From Rickettsiales bacterium (GTDB taxonomy: Bacteria > Pseudomonadota > Alphaproteobacteria > Rs-D84): DNA of 9,538 nt. A model generated the notes under the pieces. That model saw nothing but the letters and a program-made list of their open reading frames with translations, had not been told where the DNA came from and ran no database searches. Position 1 is the stretch's first letter, and each line of letters starts with the position of its first letter. The stretch covers positions 1-9,538 of the forward strand of contig JAIRLB010000021.1 of the NCBI GenBank assembly GCA_031259745.1. The letters are read 5' to 3'. Shown piece after piece: positions 6,686-9,538 of the stretch. The position numbers were made by a program, and so were the translations under genes.

Positions 6686-6904
6686 TCATGCAAACCTATG
6701 GTCGGAAATCATAAATACTTTATCTCGGTTGGTTCCTCCGCGAAGCAGTTTAATACGTGATTTCGGAATGCCCAGATAGTCCGACAACTGTTCAACAACG
6801 GCCTTGTTCGCCTTGCCGTCGCTGGGGGCGGCCGTTGTCCAAACCTTAGGCAGTTCCACTTTGTTTCGTTTGGCGCTGGTAATGACGCGTATATTATAAA
6901 TCAT
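6686..6904 (-). CDS. DUF167 / UPF0235 (YggU) family protein
   Basis: A 72-residue small basic protein beginning MIYNIRVITSAKRN. The family hallmark is visible: TSAKRN near residues 9-14, then the segment around TTAAPSDGKANKAVVEQL (about 23-40) followed by LGIPKSRIKLLRGGTNRDK. The biochemical role of this family is not established. Its length is slightly under the usual 75-100 residues. An upstream ATG at 7069 is open in this frame but runs through the HIT coding region in another frame. The real start is the ATG at 6904, which overlaps the HIT stop codon as ATGA, so translation is probably coupled. A terminator hairpin follows the stop. Confidence 0.88.
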   Translation of the reverse strand: MIYNIRVITSAKRNKVELPKVWTTAAPSDGKANKAVVEQLSDYLGIPKSRIKLLRGGTNRDKVFMISDHRFA

Positions 6905-7281
6905 GCCGGATCGCCGGCTGCTATCCGCTTTTCCAAGATGAATGGCACCGGTGCCAACAAATGTATATGGAAATGAAACACGCTCTGCACCGGCGCGCCG
7001 GTGTTCGCCAGCGTCATGACCTGCTTTTCTATCCCGAATTTTTTTGCGGTCGCGCGCACGGCCGCCCAAAATCCGACCTGGAAATCAGCGGGGGCTTTTT
7101 CTATAAAATCATATAAATCCGTGTAATCGCCCTTTGGAATTACCAGAATATGCGTTTTCGCCTTGGGATTCAAATCAGGAAAAGCCACGGCAAAATCATC
7201 TTCATAAACCTTGTCGCACGGGATTTCGCCGCGCAATATTTTTGCAAAGACATTGTTATTATCGTAAATCGTATCAACCAT
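6901..7281 (-). CDS. HIT (histidine triad) family nucleotide-binding hydrolase
   Basis: A 126-residue HIT-domain protein, probably a HinT-like purine nucleoside phosphoramidase acting on adenosine 5'-phosphoramidate-type substrates (family knowledge). Seen: VFAKILRGEIPCDKVYEDD (11-29), LNPKAKTHILVIPK (37-50), and the triad HFHIH with H103, H105 and H107 in a QSVFHFHIHLLAP context. The start at 7281 is chosen over a frame open to 7398 because AAGGGA lies just upstream and family similarity begins at FAKI. An upstream start would also read through the promoter. Odd: the tail after the triad (APVPFILEKRIAAGDPA) lacks the GGR and WPPG elements of typical HinT proteins, so substrate contacts may differ. 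It is the first gene of a two-gene unit with DUF167 and is divergent from groES. Confidence 0.92.
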   Translation of the reverse strand: MVDTIYDNNNVFAKILRGEIPCDKVYEDDFAVAFPDLNPKAKTHILVIPKGDYTDLYDFIEKAPADFQVGFWAAVRATAKKFGIEKQVMTLANTGAPVQSVFHFHIHLLAPVPFILEKRIAAGDPA

Positions 7282-7323
7282 TGGCTTAATTCCCTTGCAT
7301 TGCGCACCTTCTTGATTATCCTG

Positions 7324-7352
7324 ATTGTAATATATAAAATTCTGTTTGTAAA
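7324..7352 (-). promoter_or_regulatory. Sigma-70-type promoter of the HIT-DUF167 unit
   Basis: On the - strand, TTTACA (+ strand 7347-7352) and TACAAT (7324-7329) are separated by exactly 17 bases, each matching five of six consensus positions. The predicted start site near 7317 gives a leader of about 36 bases containing the AAGGGA ribosome site before ATG 7281. Confidence 0.65.
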
Positions 7353-7356
7353 GGGG

Positions 7357-7384
7357 CTTGAAACCACATAAAAATAAACTATAT
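7357..7384 (+). promoter_or_regulatory. RpoH (sigma-32)-type heat-shock promoter of groESL
   Basis: CTTGAA (7357-7362) and CTATAT (7379-7384) are separated by 16 bases, matching the alphaproteobacterial sigma-32 pattern (CTTG-type -35 and a C-rich/TATAT -10). The expected start site is near 7391, about 22 bases before the groES ATG. No CIRCE inverted repeat (TTAGCACTC-N9-GAGTGCTAA) is visible between the HIT and groES genes, so HrcA control through CIRCE is unlikely here. Confidence 0.65.
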
Positions 7385-7412
7385 TTTACGCATAGCAAAA
7401 GGAGATGTAAGT

Positions 7413-7700
7413 ATGTTCAAACCACTACATAACTATGTTCTGCTGGAACGTATTGAAGAAGAAAATAAAACCGCGGGGGGAATCATAATTCCCGATGCGG
7501 CCAAGGAAAAACCATCCCAAGGGCGGGTTATCGCCGTCGGCGCGGGGGCCTTTGACAACGGCGGACGAATACCTATGACTGTCAAGGCCGGCGATATGGT
7601 TCTGTTTGCAAAATGGGCCTCGTCCGCAAACGAAGTCAAAATCGATGGCAAGGAATATTTCCTGCTGAAAGAAACGGATGTCTTGGGCATTATTGAATAA
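7413..7700 (+). CDS. groES: Co-chaperonin GroES
   Basis: The 95-residue co-chaperonin that caps the GroEL ring during ATP-dependent protein folding in the cytoplasm. Seen: [14 protein letters not shown] start, the mobile loop around residues 16-30 with GGIIIP that contacts Gro[11 protein letters not shown] and the roof region, and [12 protein letters not shown], ending DVLGIIE. The segment [15 protein letters not shown] is about two residues longer than the usual form. The ribosome site AGGAG (7400-7404) is strong and eight bases from the ATG. It is followed by groEL after 14 bases, the classical groESL operon, and is expected to be heat-inducible from the promoter just upstream. Confidence 0.97.
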   Translation: MFKPLHNYVLLERIEEENKTAGGIIIPDAAKEKPSQGRVIAVGAGAFDNGGRIPMTVKAGDMVLFAKWASSANEVKIDGKEYFLLKETDVLGIIE

Positions 7701-7714
7701 AAGGGGAATAAAAT

Positions 7715-9325
7715 ATGGCAAAAAATATTATTTTTGATACAGACAAACTGACCGCCGGCGTCGACAAGCTGGCCAATGCTGTGAAAATCACCATGGGGCC
7801 CAAGGGCCGCACGGTCGTTATTGAAAAATCTTACGGCGCGCCCATCGCGACCAAGGACGGCGTTACTGTGGCCAAAGAAGTCTCATTGAAAGATCCGGCT
7901 GAAAACATCGGCGCGCGCATGGTGGTTGAAGTTGCAAAAAAGGCCGGGGACAAGGCCGGGGACGGCACGACAACCGCGACGGTGCTGGCCCAGAAACTGA
8001 TTCACGAGGGACGCCGCGTCATCGCCGCGGGAATGAATCCGATGGATGTGAAGCGCGGAATCGACATCGCGGTCGCGGCTGTTGTCAAAGATATAGACAA
8101 GCACGCGCGGCCTGTCAAAGACAGCTCTGAAATCGCGCAGGTTGCGACCATATCCGCGAACAGCGATTCCGATATCGGCGAAAAAATTGCTGGAGCGATG
8201 GAACGTGTCGGCAAAGAAGGCGTTATCACAGTAGAAGAAGCCAAGGGATTGGATACCGAAATTGACGTTGTCGAAGGAATGCAATTCGACCAAGGCTTTA
8301 TGTCGCCGTACTTTGTAACCAACAGCGAAAAAATGCTGGCGGAATTAGAGAATGCGCAGGTCTTGGTATCCGAGAAAAAGATTTCGGGCCTGCAAGCATT
8401 GCTGCCGATACTGGAACCGATAGCGCAGCAGGGACGCCCGTTGCTGATCGTCGCCGAAGATGTAGAGTCCGAGGCTTTGGCTACATTGGTACTGAACCGC
8501 CTGCGCGGCGGATTGAAAGTATGCGCCGTGAAGGCCCCGGGCTTTGGCGACAGACGCAAGGCCATGCTGCAGGATATCGCCATCGTGACCGGCGCGACTG
8601 TTATCAGCGACGACATGGGCATGACGTTTGAAAACATCAGCGCCTCTGTTTTGGGAACGGCCAAAAAAGTCGTTGTCGGCAAAGATTCCACACTGTTGGT
8701 CGACGGCGGCGGCAAGAAAGAAAATATCAAGGCGCGCGCGGATGAAATCCGCCAGGCGCTGGCTGCGTCCACTTCCGAATACGACAAGGAAAAATTGGCT
8801 GAACGTTTGGCCAAACTGGTCGGCGGCGTCGCTGTCATCAAGGTCGGCGGCATGACCGAGCTGGAAGTCAAAGAAAAGAAAGACCGGGTCGACGACGCCC
8901 TGTCGGCGACGCGCGCCGCGGTCAGCGACGGCATAGTCGCCGGCGGGGGCATCGCGCTGGTGCGTTCGATCGCTGCGCTGAAAAATGTCAAGGGCGCGAA
9001 TCCCGACCAAGATGTTGGCATTGATATTGTCCGCCGCACGGTTGTCGCGCCTTGCTCGCAGATAGCCGAAAACGCGGGCGTGAATGGCGAGATTGTAGTC
9101 GGAAAAGTCTGGGAATCATCCGACTACAACTTTGGCTATGACGCTCAGACTGGAAAATATGTGGATATGATGGCGGCGGGAATCATCGATCCAGCCAAAG
9201 TCGTCAAGACTGCAATCAGCGCCGCTGCATCGACAGCCGGCATATTGCTGACCACGGGCGCGGTTTTGTCCGAAATACCGGAAGAAAAACCAGCCGTACC
9301 AGCAATGCCGGGCGGAATGATGTAA
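7715..9325 (+). CDS. groEL: Chaperonin GroEL
   Basis: The 536-residue 60-kDa chaperonin subunit forming the double-ring folding chamber. Seen: [11 protein letters not shown] near 26-36, KDGVTVA (47-53), the nucleotide-binding GDGTTTATV (82-90, D83), the apical-domain stretch around [11 protein letters not shown] (190-200), [13 protein letters not shown] (273-285), the catalytic Asp in [12 protein letters not shown] (392-403; D394 equals E. coli D398), and GIVAGGG (406-412). The C-terminus keeps a short GGMM tail. It is slightly shorter than E. coli GroEL (548) because the N-terminus is about four residues shorter and the tail is shortened. AAGGGGA (7701-7707) supplies the ribosome site. No T-rich terminator follows the stop; the next structure is the inverted repeat at 9368-9401. 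Confidence 0.98.
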   Translation: MAKNIIFDTDKLTAGVDKLANAVKITMGPKGRTVVIEKSYGAPIATKDGVTVAKEVSLKDPAENIGARMVVEVAKKAGDKAGDGTTTATVLAQKLIHEGRRVIAAGMNPMDVKRGIDIAVAAVVKDIDKHARPVKDSSEIAQVATISANSDSDIGEKIAGAMERVGKEGVITVEEAKGLDTEIDVVEGMQFDQGFMSPYFVTNSEKMLAELENAQVLVSEKKISGLQALLPILEPIAQQGRPLLIVAEDVESEALATLVLNRLRGGLKVCAVKAPGFGDRRKAMLQDIAIVTGATVISDDMGMTFENISASVLGTAKKVVVGKDSTLLVDGGGKKENIKARADEIRQALAASTSEYDKEKLAERLAKLVGGVAVIKVGGMTELEVKEKKDRVDDALSATRAAVSDGIVAGGGIALVRSIAALKNVKGANPDQDVGIDIVRRTVVAPCSQIAENAGVNGEIVVGKVWESSDYNFGYDAQTGKYVDMMAAGIIDPAKVVKTAISAAASTAGILLTTGAVLSEIPEEKPAVPAMPGGMM

Positions 9326-9367
9326 AGGAATAAGCGATAAGAACAGTCGTAAATATAGGGGCGCGGT

Positions 9368-9401
9368 TTGAACTGTATCCAAATTTTAGGATACAGTTCA
9401 A
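9368..9401. repeat. Perfect 13-bp inverted repeat downstream of groEL
   Basis: TTGAACTGTATCC (9368-9380) and GGATACAGTTCAA (9389-9401) are perfect reverse complements around an 8-base AT loop, starting 43 bases after the groEL stop. No T-run follows on either strand, so it does not look like an intrinsic terminator. An operator for a dimeric regulator, an mRNA-stabilising hairpin or part of a mobile or dispersed element are possible. The AGGA inside its right arm and the ATG at 9401 would be sequestered if the hairpin formed in RNA. Confidence 0.7.
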
Positions 9402-9538
9402 TGGCCAAGCCGGACGGCGAAAGGAACATGCGTCCGGTGGCGAGACTGGAATCTGCAAAGAACAGGCTGACCGTTGCGCCGGAAGCCCGCAGTCGGCAAT
9501 ACAAGGCGGGGAAAGCGGCATCGCAGCATAGGCTATCG
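9401..9538 (+). CDS. Possible start of an unknown gene, cut by the window edge
   Basis: From ATG 9401 the frame stays open for 46 codons to the end of the window (MAKPDGERNMRPVARLES at the start, basic and Ala/Arg-rich). AGGA (9388-9391) is nine bases upstream but buried in the inverted repeat. The product is not recognised, and the composition is only weakly protein-like. The stretch also contains a 7-bp stem (CCGGACG at 9410-9416 with CGTCCGG at 9431-9437), so a structured RNA is an equal alternative. Treat as tentative. Confidence 0.2.
   Translation, partial: MAKPDGERNMRPVARLESAKNRLTVAPEARSRQYKAGKAASQHRLS

Noticed and set aside
6538..6690. tRNA, tmRNA or SRP RNA
   Set aside because: The GCCCCGG/CCGGGGC pair looks like an acceptor stem but encloses only about 34 bases. 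No T-arm, tag reading frame or SRP core motif is present.
8002..9039. Long - strand frame (345 residues) opposite groEL
   Set aside because: Ser/Thr/Ala-rich antisense shadow of a GC-biased, highly conserved gene; no ribosome site or family resemblance.
9145..9504. - strand frames crossing the groEL 3' end and the inverted repeat
   Set aside because: They run antisense through groEL codons, and no start signal or recognised domain is visible.
9425..9538. Cobalamin riboswitch, from GGTGGCGAGACTGG and CCGGAAGCCC-like pieces
   Set aside because: The conserved core (CCCGCAACTGTAA-like) and element order are missing; the similarity is superficial.

Overview
The window looks like chromosomal DNA of an alphaproteobacterium, probably an uncultured, host- or gut-associated lineage (inference, moderate to low certainty). 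Three things point this way: the tilS-ftsH gene order, a groESL operon preceded by an RpoH (sigma-32)-like promoter with no CIRCE element in view, and small secreted Cys-rich proteins carrying an InlB/Listeria-Bacteroides-type repeat. Housekeeping genes are moderately GC-rich. Two stretches are visibly AT-richer: parts of 80-1390, and 5575-6690.

Layout. (1) 80-1390, + strand: two short, secreted, Cys-rich reading frames that resemble each other at the start of their mature parts. The first seems to have lost its C-terminal end to a frameshift near 752-760, and the second has no convincing start codon. (2) 4979-1387, - strand: tilS, ftsH and an MBL-fold hydrolase in one direction with short gaps, probably one transcription unit for tRNA-Ile2 modification, membrane protein quality control and a glyoxalase-II-like hydrolase. 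The hydrolase stop codon overlaps the stop of the second secreted ORF. (3) 5024-5563, + strand: a LOG-family nucleotide phosphoribohydrolase, divergent from tilS, with its own extended -10 promoter. (4) 6411-5575, - strand: an unrecognised AT-rich gene with an excellent sigma-70-type promoter and an internal duplication. (5) 6470-6685: no clear gene. It holds a long stem-loop (6538-6594) and the terminator of the next unit (6617-6670). (6) 7281-6686, - strand: a HIT-family protein and a DUF167/UPF0235 protein overlapping by ATGA, with their own promoter. (7) 7413-9325, + strand: groES and groEL behind an RpoH-type promoter whose -35 lies four bases from the -35 of the divergent HIT promoter. 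(8) 9326-9538: a perfect 13-bp inverted repeat, then an open frame running off the right edge, function unknown.

The core genes (tilS, ftsH, groESL, HIT, DUF167, LOG) are conserved housekeeping or stress functions. Most of the unexplained signal lies in the damaged secreted-protein pair, an aliphatic replacement of the FtsH pore phenylalanine, the unknown AT-rich gene, and the two large stem-loops at 6538-6594 and 9368-9401.
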